NCBI GenBank assembly: GCA_958496175.1
Contig: OY292280.1
Location: 11,098,001-11,162,000, forward strand
Source: Sisyra terminalis
Taxonomy: Eukaryota > Arthropoda > Insecta > Neuroptera > Sisyridae
DNA: 64,000 bases
Direction of reading: 5' to 3'
The notes beneath the pieces are model-generated. The model was not told the DNA's origin and did no database searches. It worked only from the letters and a program-made list of their open reading frames with translations. Of the stretch, positions 22,863 to 35,300 are shown one piece after another. Both the position numbers and the translations under genes were made by a program. Positions within the stretch are counted from its first letter, which is position 1; each line of letters opens with the position of its first letter.

Positions 22863-23532
22863 AAACAAGACTAAGCTTCCTTAGAAAATAGGTAATTTGA
22901 GGTGAAAGAATCTTCTTTATTCAATTTGACGAGGATTCCTACAGGATAGGATTTTACGGTCGGACAAAGAAAATCATATGGGAAAGGGGTAGTTTTTGGA
23001 AGTAGGATATACATACTATTCGGGAAATAATTAGCAGAAGCTTGAAAATAATTGAAATCGGGATAAGAAATAAACAAAGAAAAATACTTGAAAATATATT
23101 TCATTCAACACAAAATAATTTACACAATACAAAATTGTCGTAAATACAATACAATTAAAACGGTATCTTTGGTTTAGTGGTTCTTATTTGATAAAATAAT
23201 CTAGATGAATCGAAATCCAATCAATGCAGTACCTAATCATTTGTTAAAATTAAATAAAAAACATTTTAAAACACAACTTCAATCGGCTAAATCAAATTGA
23301 ATAGTTTGTACTTTTCAGAATTGAATTCGATTAAAATAAAAAATCAAGCATACAGCGTCGGCGCAATAGGCGTGGTCCAACCCTATAACGATAAATCATA
23401 TTGGAAAAGTTTATTTATAAAGAAAACCGTTAATTGATCGAAACAATTTCATCCTAAAAACTAATATTACAACGAATATTCCAACATTGAGCAGATTGGT
23501 AGAAAAAAACCATGATCTATTTTTGCAGATTC

Positions 23533-26500
23533 TTAATTTTTGTCGTGGGCAAACTGGTTGGTTTGAGCAACTTTTAAGGAATCCTCAAAATATGACACGA
23601 AAACCACATCCCCGCCGACATTCACCAAACATTGTGCCTACAAAGAAAAAATCAGAACCGTAGGATAATATATAAGAAAATATTCTAATCCTGCAATGCA
23701 TGATGGGAAATGAGTCAAAATGTGGCGCCGCCACAAGTGAGTTTTGGACATTAACTCACCGAAACTATGCAAGGTTTATAAAATACACAGGTGGCCTCAT
23801 GCGCTACGTGACGTATCTAGAAGAAATTCGTACATATCTTCAGACTGATTCAATTTCAAAATTCTTCGTATGACGTCATTTTTTTTTTCTAATGGAGCAA
23901 CCTGTGTAATTTACAAACCTTGGAAATTATGTACTTTAAAGTTAACGGTTTAAATTAGTACTCTAGATATACTTGTGGCGGCGCCACATCTTAATAAATT
24001 ACCCATCGTGTATTACAATATGTATTACATATTGTAATACACGTTTTACACGGCAAAATTTAAACGGGTTACTTACTTGATTTTTATGGGGGTTGCTAAA
24101 AAGAACACATTCGTGCAAAAAAAACGACACCATCGCATTACCCCCCAAAGCAGCAATATGGGCTCGAAGAATCGCCAATACTTCATTAACAAAACTATGT
24201 ACAAAACTACTAATACCATTCTCTTCACGAATTGAAGTTGACTCTCTAATAAAGAAGAAATTTAAATTTCCCAAATACTGAACGATTTTTCCTCCAGGAA
24301 TGAACGACAGTGACGTCACGTCGATTCCATGCTTATATGCCTACAAATATTTCGTTAGTAACTCGAAACCAAATATTTTCCAGTATAAGCGTTACTTCAG
24401 CGTCATTAAAGCTGAAGTTTTGCCGCCCATTTATGGGCGACTTGCAAATTTTCGATGAAAACGGTGAATTTTCTTGCTCCTCGTCTTCCTCCAACGTAAA
24501 TATATCATCCATATCATTTTTAATCCCCTCTTTACTAAGTGAATGTGCTATTTTTCTTTTGCACTTCATATACTTGTTGGACTTACTAATTCCCATTGCG
24601 GTTCCTGGAATACGTGCGATTAATACTTTTAGGGAAACCATCAGTTAGTTTTGGAAAGAATGGACCAAATCAATATTGGGAAAACCTTCCAAAACTAACG
24701 CTACTTTGCGATTCAAACCGAATGCAGTAAGTTGAACTTCATCTGCTTCTGGAATGTCCACACGGAAATGAACCTGACAAATGATACATGGGGCCATTCG
24801 TCTCAACTTAAAACACACGGTTTGCAGAAGTGATTGGAAATGTTGATCAAATTTTAGTGAATGTCGTGATGTTGGAAATTTGAGTCGGGAAATTTGGATG
24901 AACATTTGCAGGTTTTTCACTGTTTCGTATTCTTCTAAACCAGGTGCATGTTCCATGTTAACTATGTGAAAACCATTCGGAGGATTTCTTTCCATTAACA
25001 TTTCGAATAACTCAGTATCCTCTGCGTCGTCAATCTGAAAGATGATTTAATCAAATTAGGATATCATTTTGGTATACTATAATACCTCCAAGACGCATGA
25101 GTCTTTGTTTCCGGTACTTAAATCTAATTTTCTGGTGACCCCATCGTTTAATTCTGAGTCTCCTGATGGAAGGACATATTGGAATAGATCGTCTACTTCT
25201 GTAATGTTTTTCAGTTGATAGTTTTCCTTGTTATTTTTAACAGTTTCCTTTAAAAGTCCTTGCATTTCATTTAGTTTGTCTTGATTTGTTGTTAAGACTC
25301 CTGCAACTAGTTTTGGTAAAGTTGGAGCAGGAAGTGGCAAAAGAAATACTCCAGTCCCAGAAGCAGTGGCAACCAACATCTTATCACCAATGGTAATTTG
25401 AACTTTCAATCCAAAAATTGTGTTCATTCCTTTAATTTTGAGTTTATTGATCAGAAGTCTGTGTAAATCGTATTCTAAAAATGGAAGGCCATCGGATATT
25501 TCCTTGGCGTTCAGTTCTGAACGAAGTTCTCGTTTCGGGCGGCATACATGAGCTTGAATTAGACATCCTCTACCTACTGATAAGCATTCATCGGGCATTT
25601 CGATGGTGGTTATGAGGACATCAGGAACTTTACTGTGCTTACAGACGGAACATTTTAACATTATTATAGGAAATGGGACACTTGATTCGCAGTAAGGAAT
25701 GTGACAAAGGCCACACGAAGGGACTACAGGATCAAAATCATGAGGAATAAATGTCGCTTTTTCTTCCTTGATCTCAGGTTTTGGAGTTTCTGGGTTGTTT
25801 TGTCCCGAATTTGATTGCGGATTAGAAATTGATGAACATCTGGGCGGAAGTACGACGGATAAATCATTAAGACTAATCACAGCTGCGGTTCCACAAGCAC
25901 TTAACACACAAACATCATCACTGAAAGTTTTAATCATTAGTATTTATTTTTGCAGAAAAATCATAGTTTACTACCAAATACTGGTTTGTTCAACATAACC
26001 AAGGATCACATTACAGGCTAAAGCTCGCGCATGCGAGCGCATTTCCATTCGAATTTCATTCCACCATCCATCCCGGGATTCCGGTTCTTCCAAATTACTG
26101 ATCCTTTCCAATAATTTTACAGATCTAGCGCTAACTGTTCCTCCTGAAACAAATCTAGTTACATTTAACAATTGAAGGTTGTTAAGTACTTACCAAGATT
26201 TAAAATCAGGCCTGGAGGAAATTTTGACATCGTAATAAAAGGAAAATCTAGCAATTCCCAGTTAGGTTGTTTTATGGTACTTCGAATGAGAGATGTAGGT
26301 GCTGTTCCACCACTGCTTAGTAAAGCAGGGCGTTCAGTATTCGAAAGGCTGTTTCCTAGAAAAAAAATATTTTTAGAATCTTGAAAATAATTAGTGGAAA
26401 TGAGACAGAAATAAGAAGTCGAAGTGTTGCTCGTTAAAGGGACTTATAGTTGGCTCTGGGGAAAACGTGCGAGTTGCTTGAGAAAAACCTTTGATGACAT

Positions 26501-29500
26501 CCAACAATAATCGGCGGTTGAACAAATAATTCATATTTGAAAATCGTTTATGATTGCATCTTCCACTTGGGGAAATTCCCCAGTAATTCATACCACCATT
26601 TGGATCTATCAGGTCTACCTTTAGTATGGAAAACCATCAAAGCCAATAATCCATTCTGGGCAGCAATAATGTATTGCTGCCCAGAATACTATATCCAATA
26701 CTTTATTGGATTGCTGACAGAAAAACAGAACCTTTTTAGTAGATACCAAAATGGACATACAGCGGTTAAATTTTTAGATTTTACGAATTATTTGTTTAGA
26801 TTAAAACGTGTTTAACGCCACTCCACTTACATTCCTTTCATACAAACAATTTGGAGGCCACAATATTGATCATGACTCAAACCATTCCAGCGTATTCCTC
26901 AAAAGCAGGTGGTCAAAAAATTTTCCCGGCTTGGAAGCGCACAAGAACTGGGGAATACGCAAGAGTGGACTGATTCTCACTTTGGTGGGAAGTTGATCCC
27001 TTTGGATTCCAGTATAAATTTTAGATGTAGCATTTTTTTTTAAATTTTGATCAAATTGCTTGTATGAAAAATATTTGAGTTGGAAAAGAAGACATCGATT
27101 ATAAGACATAGAGACACATGCGAGCAACATCCAGAATATTCGAATAAACTTACGTTTTCGGCAGCTTTCTAGCAAAAGAAAAATACCAAATAAACAAATT
27201 AAAAAAATTAAGGTCTTAAAAATAAACAAATTGAAAAAAGATCAATTGAACGTAAATTGTTAAATATGAGAAGATATTAACCTTTAGGAGTTATACTTAA
27301 GTCGGAATCCGAAGAACGTCGATGAATAAACGATATTGAATTGACTTTAACTGATTTACTCCCCATGGATTCAGTTCGATAATGCCCGGTTTGCAACACA
27401 TTATCCTTAGGAGTAAGAGAAGTTAAGCCGAGATTTTCATCCGATGGTTTGAGTCTGGGGAAATTAGATGGTCTTTTTAGGTTCTAGTAAAATTTAAACT
27501 CCGTTTACGTACTCGTCTTTAAGTTCATTGCTGATATTTTCACTTGAAGCTAACTCCTGATTTTTTACTAAAGTAACAGCCGTGGCAATTCCTCGTGCCA
27601 CAATCCCGCAATCACCTTCCAAATCAAAATATTGATGATATCCTAGCACAGCATTTGCACCCAGATCCAGGGCTTTTAATCCAATTTTGCGTTGGATCTA
27701 GAAATCAAAATAAAACCGTCAGGAAAAATTTTTGGAAACGATGATCTGGAATACTTCTCCGGAAAGTTTGAAGAAGAGAGTTTGGCGAGCCTCATTGGAG
27801 GCTCGCGGTGTCCGAATTTTATCGATCCAGTGGTATTCTGGATCATCGTTTACTATTAACTCCTCAACAAAACCATGAATCACTTGTGCGTAGTATCCGT
27901 AAGGGATATTCGGAGCTGAAATATGGGAAACAGACTTTTAACTAACCGTAACCAGCAGATCTAAGATAACAAAAGTAGCTTTACTAAAAAGAAATGTTAT
28001 GCTACTATACTATAGTTTAGAGCATGGGTCGGCAACCTGCGGCCCGCGGGCCGCATTCGGCCCGCAAGATTCTCGCCGCAACGCACATGACGGACACATA
28101 GCGTTTTATTTTTAAAACTAAAATATTTGTACACAAATATTGTAGGTATACCTACTGGAAGTGCGGCCCGCACTGATCCCCATGAATAATATTTGGTCCT
28201 TCTACAACAAAAGGTTGCCTACCCATGGTTTAGAGGGTATGAATGCAAGTTTTAGTATTCGAGGGTTTCTGGGTCACCAAATGTAAATATTCAGTAGGAC
28301 TTCGAATTTGGGTCATTTCTGCATCAAAATAAAGGGTTCAAGTGATTTCCAAGGAAATTCTGAATAAACTCCAGGAGATTCCTGGAGTTGGGTTTAGAAA
28401 TTTAATGGACTAAATATTTGTGATCAGTGATCCCAAAAACCTTCAACTAAAAAATCAAGTTTCTATATTGATTATAATTCTAATTTTAGTAAGCCAAAAG
28501 GAAATGTTATGCTAATAAAAAGCGTTTGCTAGTATTGAAGTAAAAGCATGATATTTTTGTTGTAGACTTACAACAAAAAAATTTAATTCCGCATGATGAT
28601 TGGCGAAATTTATTAAAGTCATTAAAAAGTTCGATTTTAACTGTTACATTTACTTCGCCTCGAATGCCGTGCATAGTATCGTAGACGGGAAGCCATCCAG
28701 ACATTACCGAACCGGAGCCGGAAGTTTTGGCTCCTGGAACGCTAGTTTTGCCTCCAGATGTGGAGTATTGCACGTCACCCGATAGAAGTGGGGATGCTTG
28801 TACGGTGGAAGCCAGATTCTAAAAATTGGATTTCATTTATAATTTTTATTTAAGATCAAACAAAACTCGTAAAAAATGAGATTTGAAATAGCATTCATGG
28901 AGAATTTTCAAAAAGATAAACTAGTTTCCAGAACTAGAATTTTTGATCACTAGTTAAAGTCCTTCCAGTTAAGGTAATCAGGGTCCGACCGAAACTAGTT
29001 TTTTCAGCCGAAATTCGGAGCCCAAAGCAAACCATTTTTTCGGTATCGAAAATGGTAGTACTAGACCTCTCCTATGAGCGCTGGCTTCGTTTTATCTTCC
29101 GTTGGTAAGAGAAACGAACCGATATGATTTATATATTATCTTTCTTCTGATAGCTTTTGTTTTTTTTCTTAAATTTACTAAAACAAATTTTGAAAGAGAT
29201 TTCAAACTAATGAAAAAGTGATCAAAATTTGGGTACCGTTATACATAAATGAATTTTTTGGATCTAACGACCCAAAAAATAAAAAAAAATTAACTGGGAC
29301 CCATTTTAAAGGAATTTCAATTCTCTAAAACTTTTATTTGGATCAAATTTTCCTCAATTCAATGGGAGGAAAGTTATTAAAGAATTTTGATTGATTTTTG
29401 ATGAAAACAAATGGCAGATAGTGTTGAATTCGATTCAAATTCTCATTAAAAAGATATCAAACTAATGAGAAAATGATTAAAATTAGGGTACCGTTATACA

Positions 29501-30136
29501 TAAACGGATTTTTTGGACCTAACGAGCCAAATTTAATTTTTTTTCAACACATTGGGACCCATTTTAAAGGAATTTAAATTTCCCCCATTTTTTATTTGGG
29601 TCAAATTTTCCGCAAGTCAATGGGAGAAAAGGTATTAAAGAATTTTGAGTGATTTTTGGAGAAAAAATATGGCAAATGGTTTAGGTTTTGACTCAAAATT
29701 TCAATAGAATTTTTTCCGAATTTTTAATATTTTTTACGAGTTTTGATTTAGTTATTATGCGTGAAATATTACTCTTTCATTGACTGGAAGAAGAAGTGGG
29801 TTTAAATCGATGTAAACCTTCCCAATGGCATCATTTGCGGAATACATGTCGTAGTCCATGATTCGAATTTGAAGTGGTTCATCTTGTAATTCCGCATCAT
29901 CCACCTAGAAAATAATTTAGTTAAATTTTACAGGTAACAGATTACTGTTGTAGTCCTACCTCAAATCGATACCATTCCGAATTCCATCGCGGATTGAGGG
30001 ACTTTCGGCAAACATCTGTTTTATAAGTGGTATTCCCGAATTTTACTTCAACGTAAGCATCGGTTGTGTCACTCGAACGATCCATAACCGGAAGATTTCT
30101 CCCGGAGATAATCTTAACTTTTACTTTGCCAGGCAT
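23533..30136 (-). CDS. C2CD5: C2 domain-containing protein 5 (C2CD5/CDP138) orthologue, 13 exons
   Basis: Exons on the minus strand: 30136-29960, 29904-29773, 28818-28572, 27915-27755, 27697-27513, 27454-27282, 26355-26194, 26143-25975, 25920-25086, 25034-24686, 24604-24396, 24340-24077, 23637-23533. They join in phase to 1055 codons plus stop (human C2CD5 is about 1000 aa). The protein starts MPGKVKVKIISGRNLPVMD, an N-terminal C2 domain (residues 1 to ~110) with Ca2+-ligand aspartates at D19, D26, D76, D78 and D84. Later come HGFVEEL...DPEY, RRSSDSDLSITPKG, VSARSVKLLERI, a CGLCHIPY...CSVCKH Cys pair, and a C-terminal RAHIAALGGNA block, all C2CD5 hallmarks. Vertebrate C2CD5 binds Ca2+ and lipid and promotes GLUT4 vesicle fusion. 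The exon 10/11 junction is the least certain (weak GTTTTCC donor). Introns range from 55 bp to about 950 bp and hold several MITEs. Confidence 0.95.
23686..24010. mobile_element. family-B MITE (GGCGCCGCCACA), last intron of C2CD5
   Basis: Ends CCTGCAATGCATGATGGGAA and, inverted, CACGATGGGTAATTTATT, with subterminal TGTGGCGCCGCCACA on the left and its inverse on the right. In the centre is a ~165-bp module flanked by CAAGGTTTATAAA and TTTACAAACCTTG with TGACGTCAT-type motifs. The same module occurs alone at 44,143-44,295, and the whole composite recurs at 50,819-51,157. Confidence 0.8.
24007..24043. repeat. 15-bp-arm hairpin at the edge of the family-B MITE
   Basis: CGTGTATTACAATAT and ATATTGTAATACACG flank a 7-base loop. 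It lies in the last C2CD5 intron, 34 bp past the exon-12 donor, and overlaps the end of the MITE. Confidence 0.8.
26653..26687. repeat. perfect 16-bp-arm hairpin in C2CD5 intron 6
   Basis: ATTCTGGGCAGCAATA and TATTGCTGCCCAGAAT are exact inverse repeats around ATG. Imperfect outer pairing (CCAATAA / TTATTGG) extends the stem. The transcript would fold tightly on either strand. It could be the core of a tiny MITE or a structured intronic RNA; no function assigned. Confidence 0.85.
28023..28227. mobile_element. 205-bp hAT-type MITE with 8-bp target duplication
   Basis: Ends CATGGGTCGGCAACCT and AGGTTGCCTACCCATG, with GC-rich interior GCGGCCCGCGGGCC. Flanked by an exact 8-bp duplication GTTTAGAG (28,015-28,022 and 28,228-28,235). 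TSD length and end style are those of hAT elements. Lies in C2CD5 intron 3. Confidence 0.9.
28979..29080. mobile_element. partial hAT-like MITE end
   Basis: Starts CAGGGTCCGACCGAAACTAG and continues CAGCCGAAATTCGGAGCCC, matching the left half of the element at 50,029-50,174. No right terminus was found, so it is a truncated copy in C2CD5 intron 2. Confidence 0.5.
29203..29710. repeat. 255-bp tandem duplication in C2CD5 intron 2
   Basis: Two head-to-tail units start at 29,203 and 29,458 (both CAAACTAATGA) and share GGGTACCGTTATACATAAA, GGGACCCATTTTAAAGGAAT and TCAATGGGAG in order. They differ by numerous substitutions, so the duplication is old. Confidence 0.8.
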
Positions 30137-31224
30137 TTTCGGAGAAGATTCAGTTAATATTAATTAGAATCACAGTTTGCATAGCAAATTGACATTATTA
30201 GCACGAAATCAATTTCCAAATGGTGAAATTTGAGGCATTTTTGCGCAATTTCAATGAATCAAAAAATAAATTCATTAGGTTCAATGGAAATTTGAAAGTT
30301 CGTGTAAAGTGCTTTTCAGAAAATGTGTCAAGAAATCTAGGGACATATGTAAAATTTGTTACAGGACTGCCAATTCCTGGTTCTAACATGCGCAAATCGC
30401 AAACTTAATGCCGGTTTGATAAATTTTTGGCGATTTTATCAAAAATTTGCTTGAATTTCGCTCATTTGAGAATTGGTTGGCATTTTCCTGGTTTTTATGG
30501 CCTTTTAAACGGTTGGTGCATTGCGTGGGTTGGGGATTTAAAAATGTTGGATCTCAATCACCTGTAAATCAGCTGTAGATCAGCTGTGGGTCTTTTGGGG
30601 ATCTGGAATGGTGGAAGGGTCATTCGGGCCAATCAGATGGTTTAGCAACCAAAACAAGAATTGCCAGAATCTGCCGTTAGGATTCCGACTTGCGGTTTGG
30701 TCGCGTACTCTCGGTTTTGGGATCTGCTTGGAAAAAATTACGTTTTTCGCTAATTTTTCCGCCAATTTTTACATTCAACTATCAATTTTAGTGTTGACCC
30801 GCGATGTAAATAAGTTTATAAGTGCAAAATTCAAATAGTTACTGTGGAAAGCTGATGATTTTTCGGTAAGAAAACTATCCATGATTATAATAACTTTTAA
30901 GCGGTAAACTTGCCATTTTCCGAATTTCCTAGTGAAAACCATCAAAATTCTTCTTAAATTGTATACTTTTTTCCCAATCCTCGGTTTTATATAACACCGG
31001 AATATGATTCCAGGTTTTGGTTTAACTTACCGCCAATTTTAGGGAGGTTAAACGCGGGATAATTTTCCAAGTCTTTTAACTATGAGAAAAACCCGACAGT
31101 TTCTTCAAAGTAAGATATTTTTCTGTAGTTTAACTCTTCCTGAATGTAATTTTTGGAAGAAAATTAAAGGAAAATTGAGTTTGGGTAATATCGGATCCTC
31201 TTACGTGTTCAGTGGGAGGTAATT

Positions 31225-31232
31225 TTTGGCGC
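31225..31232 (+). promoter_or_regulatory. E2F-like site upstream of cyclin E
   Basis: TTTTTGGCGCCGA at 31,223-31,235 contains TTTGGCGC, an exact match to the E2F consensus TTTSSCGC. It lies about 1.17 kb before the cyclin E ATG. Cyclin E is a classic E2F target in flies and vertebrates. Confidence 0.4.
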
Positions 31233-31406
31233 CGAGGTTCCTAGACACTTATTGATCAATTTAAGGAAAAATTCGCTATATTTGTAAGTCGATTATACAA
31301 TTAAATTGATTAATAAACAATTTAAAATTAATATTACCCAAAAATAATCTTTGAAATATATTAATAAGCTGAAATTCTGTCCGATTCTTAAATGCCGCCT
31401 TAATCG

Positions 31407-31416
31407 TTTGGCGGGA
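31407..31416 (+). promoter_or_regulatory. E2F-like site upstream of cyclin E
   Basis: TTTGGCGGGA fits the GGCGGGAA-type E2F variant. It is 182 bp from the site at 31,225 and 174 bp from the one at 31,581, making a cluster. Confidence 0.35.
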
Positions 31417-31580
31417 TTTCGGCACTTTTAAAGTCCCGGTTTTTTCCAGTTTTCCCCCGAAATTATCCATTTTCTTAGTTCAAATCTTTAAATTAGTGAT
31501 TAGTAGTTACGGAAAAACTATAATTTATCGATAAATTCGAAAGATTTTTCGTTCTAAAGCATTTATCGAGTGATCATTAT

Positions 31581-31588
31581 GGCGCGAA
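31581..31588 (-). promoter_or_regulatory. near-consensus E2F site upstream of cyclin E
   Basis: GGCGCGAA (TTCGCGCC on the minus strand) is one base short of the TTTCGCGC form. Third member of the cluster upstream of cyclin E. Confidence 0.3.
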
Positions 31589-32395
31589 TTCTTTCATCCA
31601 TGACCTAGGGGGTTTCGGTCGAATTTATAATTTTTTTTTCTGCATTGCATTGCAATTATCCACTAAATTTGCTATATTTAACAAAGATATAATCCATATT
31701 TAATATATTTTTATAAAAGTTTATATTTTAAACGAAAAAAGATTAACTAAAGGGGGTTCCAAAAAGTGGATATTTTAACCAAAAATCATTAAGATTTGGG
31801 AGGTGATTTTATGATGATTGAAAAGAAAGTACTGGAATTCGATTTAAAAGGCTTAATCCCCAGGGAGGCTTTTTTGAAAATTCCTAAGCTACCCAAGATA
31901 ACAAGTACTTTTATTCCCCATTTTTATATATTTTTTTTCAGGTATTCCCAAATTACCACAAATTCAAAAATTGGAATTATTATGAAAGTTTTTCGTCAAA
32001 TATCAAAGTGTACACTTTTAGAACCCTTTCATATCCTTGATTACCACTCAATGACCCCATAATTTTGGGTTCGAACCCCGTATACCCTCGGTTATTCTTT
32101 CGAAAACCAAAAGTTATTGCTGGTATAAAAATCAATAATTTTGCTAAGTAGTTATTTTTTGTGGCTATTATTTTGACTAGAGAAAATTCGTCTCTGTTAT
32201 TCTTTTAAAACCAGATAAGCTTTTGGATATAATACATCCCAAATACAAAAGTGTGGATAAAGCATTTTTGTCAGATAACGAGTAATCGATTTTATCGTTA
32301 CTTGTACTTTAAACCTTAACCATTTAAAAAACCATAATATTTTTTTTTCGTTCCAGATTTACAAGTGATAATTCTTCGTCTTCTTTTTAAGAAAC

Positions 32396-35300
32396 ATGGA
32401 GGAATGCAAGTATGTAAATCGTTTATATTTTCAAGTACCCTTTTTGTAACTCTTTTGTTTTTTTTTTTAGGGAAATCTACTACCGGAAACGTAGACGTGT
32501 TTCTTCTGATGATGTTGATTCGGTTAGTAAATTTATTTTTTTTGAAAAATTATTAATATAACTGCAACCAAAAACTATACCATGAGGAACCAATTTTGAT
32601 AAGTTTGTGGATAAAATCATCCAAAAAGTAGACTATAAACGTAAATTTGAACAAATGAATTACTAACATGTTGCCCAGATACATATTTCGATTGTAACTG
32701 CTATGTGATGAATTACCCCAATAACAGCGAATAAATCTAATTTGATAAAAATTAGGGTTTGCGGGACAGTACCCAGTAAAAATTTAACTGGGATTAAGAT
32801 TAACTGGGAAGCTCAAAAATTAAGTGTATACAATATATAAAATATATTGCAGTCCAATTTATGTTGTATAATTTAATATAATAATATATAAAAATCATAC
32901 CACCAACATAAATTTGAACAGAAGTTCAAACAAAAATATTCGTGACATATTGCCCAGATACGTATTTAGATTGCCAAGCAATCTTCCTCCGTGGTCATCA
33001 AGTAGTTTGGATCACTCCGTAACTGCTTTGTGATGATTCTTTGTTGATTCTTTAATGCTTTGTGAATCATCGCAAAGCTGTTACGGAGTGATCCAAACTA
33101 CTTGATGATCACTGAGGAAGATTACTTGGCAATCGAAATACGTATCTGGGCAATACGTCACGAATATTTTTGTTTGAACTTCTCAAATTTATGTTTATGG
33201 TATGATTTTTATTATTATTATATTAAATTATACTACATACATTGGACTGCAATTTATTTTATATATTGTATACACAGTATAACTGTTCAAAGTCAGCGAA
33301 AAAATCTTATTTTGGTAAGACCCTAAGTGTCTAATTTTCTTGGAAACCATCAAATTTTGTGAAATCTAACTTTAAATTAGCGAAAAAAGATACTAAAGGG
33401 CACTAATTCCTTTACTGAATTTGAACCGATTTAAACTCTGGGAATTTCGTTCATCAAAATTGGATTGATTGTTCTCAAGAAAAGTGGACATTCGCTTAAA
33501 AAAAGGTTATTAATAGTTCAGCTTTGGGGTCCAACTCTGGAACGTGGCAAAGCCCAGCAACATCGAAATGATCAGAAGATGCCAAAGTAAAATTTTTCGG
33601 TCATTTCTGGGAGCTGGTCGATATATCAGGAATGACATCAATCAGCGGGACCTAAACGTTGAGGATGTCATTCAATTCATTTAGGAGCTCACAAAAAGGG
33701 TGGAAGTTCACCCAAACAAGTTGACCTTGGGAACACTAAATGAACCCCCCCCCACAAGAGACTAAAAAGAGGACACATTAATGTTTTCTTGTAGTTTTAA
33801 GAAGGTTAAACAATTTTTATCAAGCCGTTGAATGGTTTTAGATTGTATATCTTGTTTTTTTTTCTTGTATATAGTTGTTTAGATTTTTGCCACCATTGTT
33901 CCCTCATGACGATGGTCAGAGGAATGTAAATATTTTCTAATTTTGTAAAGTCAGACTAATGTAGGCTAGGGACCCTACGGGTTCAATTCCTACCAAATAA
34001 ATTAAAAAGTTAAAAAAAAATCAGCTTGAGATATCAGCCTTAACATTTCCTGACCTCTTGAAGGTTCATACTTTCGATTAGTATAGGGGGCCTAAAATAT
34101 AACTCTTTAGCTAACAATTGATCTGTACTACCATTCCTACCAATGGTAAGTTTAAAGAATTCTTCAAAACACTCAAAGAAATGATCAGAAACTTTAGTAA
34201 ATGGGGAAATTTTATAAGTTCTGAGGTACCTAATACTTAGTTGAAGTTATTTCTATTTATTGAATTAGTTGCGATTTAAATTATAATCATAGTAGTACTA
34301 ATCAAATCGGAATGTTTTAGGATCAGGAGAACTTTTATCCGAATCAAAAAAGACGGTTTTCCGATAATAGCGATTCAGATCAAGAAAGCAACCAGTGGCG
34401 TAAAAGATTCTCAAAAACGCTATCCGTAATTCAAACGCCCCACTCTAATCGTAGTACTCCGCTCCCGAAAATTCCGTGGGCTGATTCGCATGAGATGTGG
34501 AAACAAATGCTGAAATCAGATGAAGAGTACTCCTACAATCGACGTGCAAGTTTGTTCGAAAGACATCCAACTCTGGGACCGCGAATGCGCAGCATTGTGC
34601 TCGAATGGCTTTCCGAAGTATGTGAGGTATTCCGGCTGACCCGCGAAACATACTTTCTAGCCATGGATTATATCGATCGCTATCTTTCTTCTGCCCGTGA
34701 TCTTCACAAAAATCGTCTCCAACTACTGGGAATCACATGTTTGTTTACGGCGTCCAAAGTCGAGGAGATCTATCCTCCAAAGTTGTCGGAATTTTCGTAC
34801 GTAACAGATGGTGCCTGCACTGATCAGGATATTGTATTAAAAGAAATGGCGGTGCTAATTCAATTAAAGTGGGACTTGAAACCGCTTACAATCAACTACT
34901 GGTTGTGCATTTTCATGCAAATCTACCACTATAAGACTGATCAAAGCTCTACTGTTCTCTCGAAAAATTGGCTTATGCATGCGTCGTTCATTTATCCCCA
35001 GTATTCTGTGATGGATTATGCATTGGCCGTCCGGATATGTAATCTGGCGTCGTTGGATGCGGATATGTTGCAGTTTTCATACGCAACAATTGCTACAGCA
35101 TCGTTGTATTACATCTGGGGAAGAGAAATGGCGCTCTCAGTATCGGGTTTGACATGGACGAAAATCAAGGACTGTGTCGATTGGATGCAACCGTTTGCCA
35201 CCGTCGTTAAGGGATGCTCCCCCCAACCGGTCGTTATCGGGATGAAACAGTCGAAACAAAATTGCCGAACTGGTCTTAGTCGTTCGATTCCAAAAATCAT

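Larger units (their letters stand above)
20230..23490. other. intergenic DNA downstream of the small-gene cluster
   Basis: Somewhat less AT-rich than the flanks but without a supported multi-codon gene. It contains a possible 48-codon membrane-type frame (21,541-21,687), a family-A MITE (22,643-22,862) and, near 23,400, the 3' flank of the C2CD5 orthologue including a minus-strand AATAAA. Confidence 0.4.
30137..32356. promoter_or_regulatory. shared intergenic promoter region of C2CD5 and cyclin E
   Basis: About 2.2 kb separates the C2CD5 start codon (minus, 30,136) from the first recognised cyclin E exon (plus, from 32,357). The part at 30,440-30,740 is less AT-rich and contains a CCAAT box (GGGCCAATCAG, CCAAT at 30,629). 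Three E2F-like sites lie at 31.22-31.59 kb. Noncoding first exons of either gene could be here but cannot be placed. Short frames (76 codons plus strand at 30,608; 64 codons minus strand at 31,470) have no family support. Confidence 0.5.

Noticed and set aside
30608..30838. 76-codon plus-strand frame between C2CD5 and cyclin E
   Set aside because: Lies in the likely promoter or 5' UTR zone, not similar to any family I know; the antisense frame here also lacks an ATG.
31276..31470. 64-codon minus-strand frame with a good start context (MDNFGGKLEKTG)
   Set aside because: Overlaps E2F-like sites, no downstream exon that joins in frame, no recognised family. Kept only as a weak possibility.
32060..32095. 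tRNA-like GGGTTCGAACCCC motif
   Set aside because: Only the T-arm/B-box-like part is present; no A box or cloverleaf can be formed upstream.
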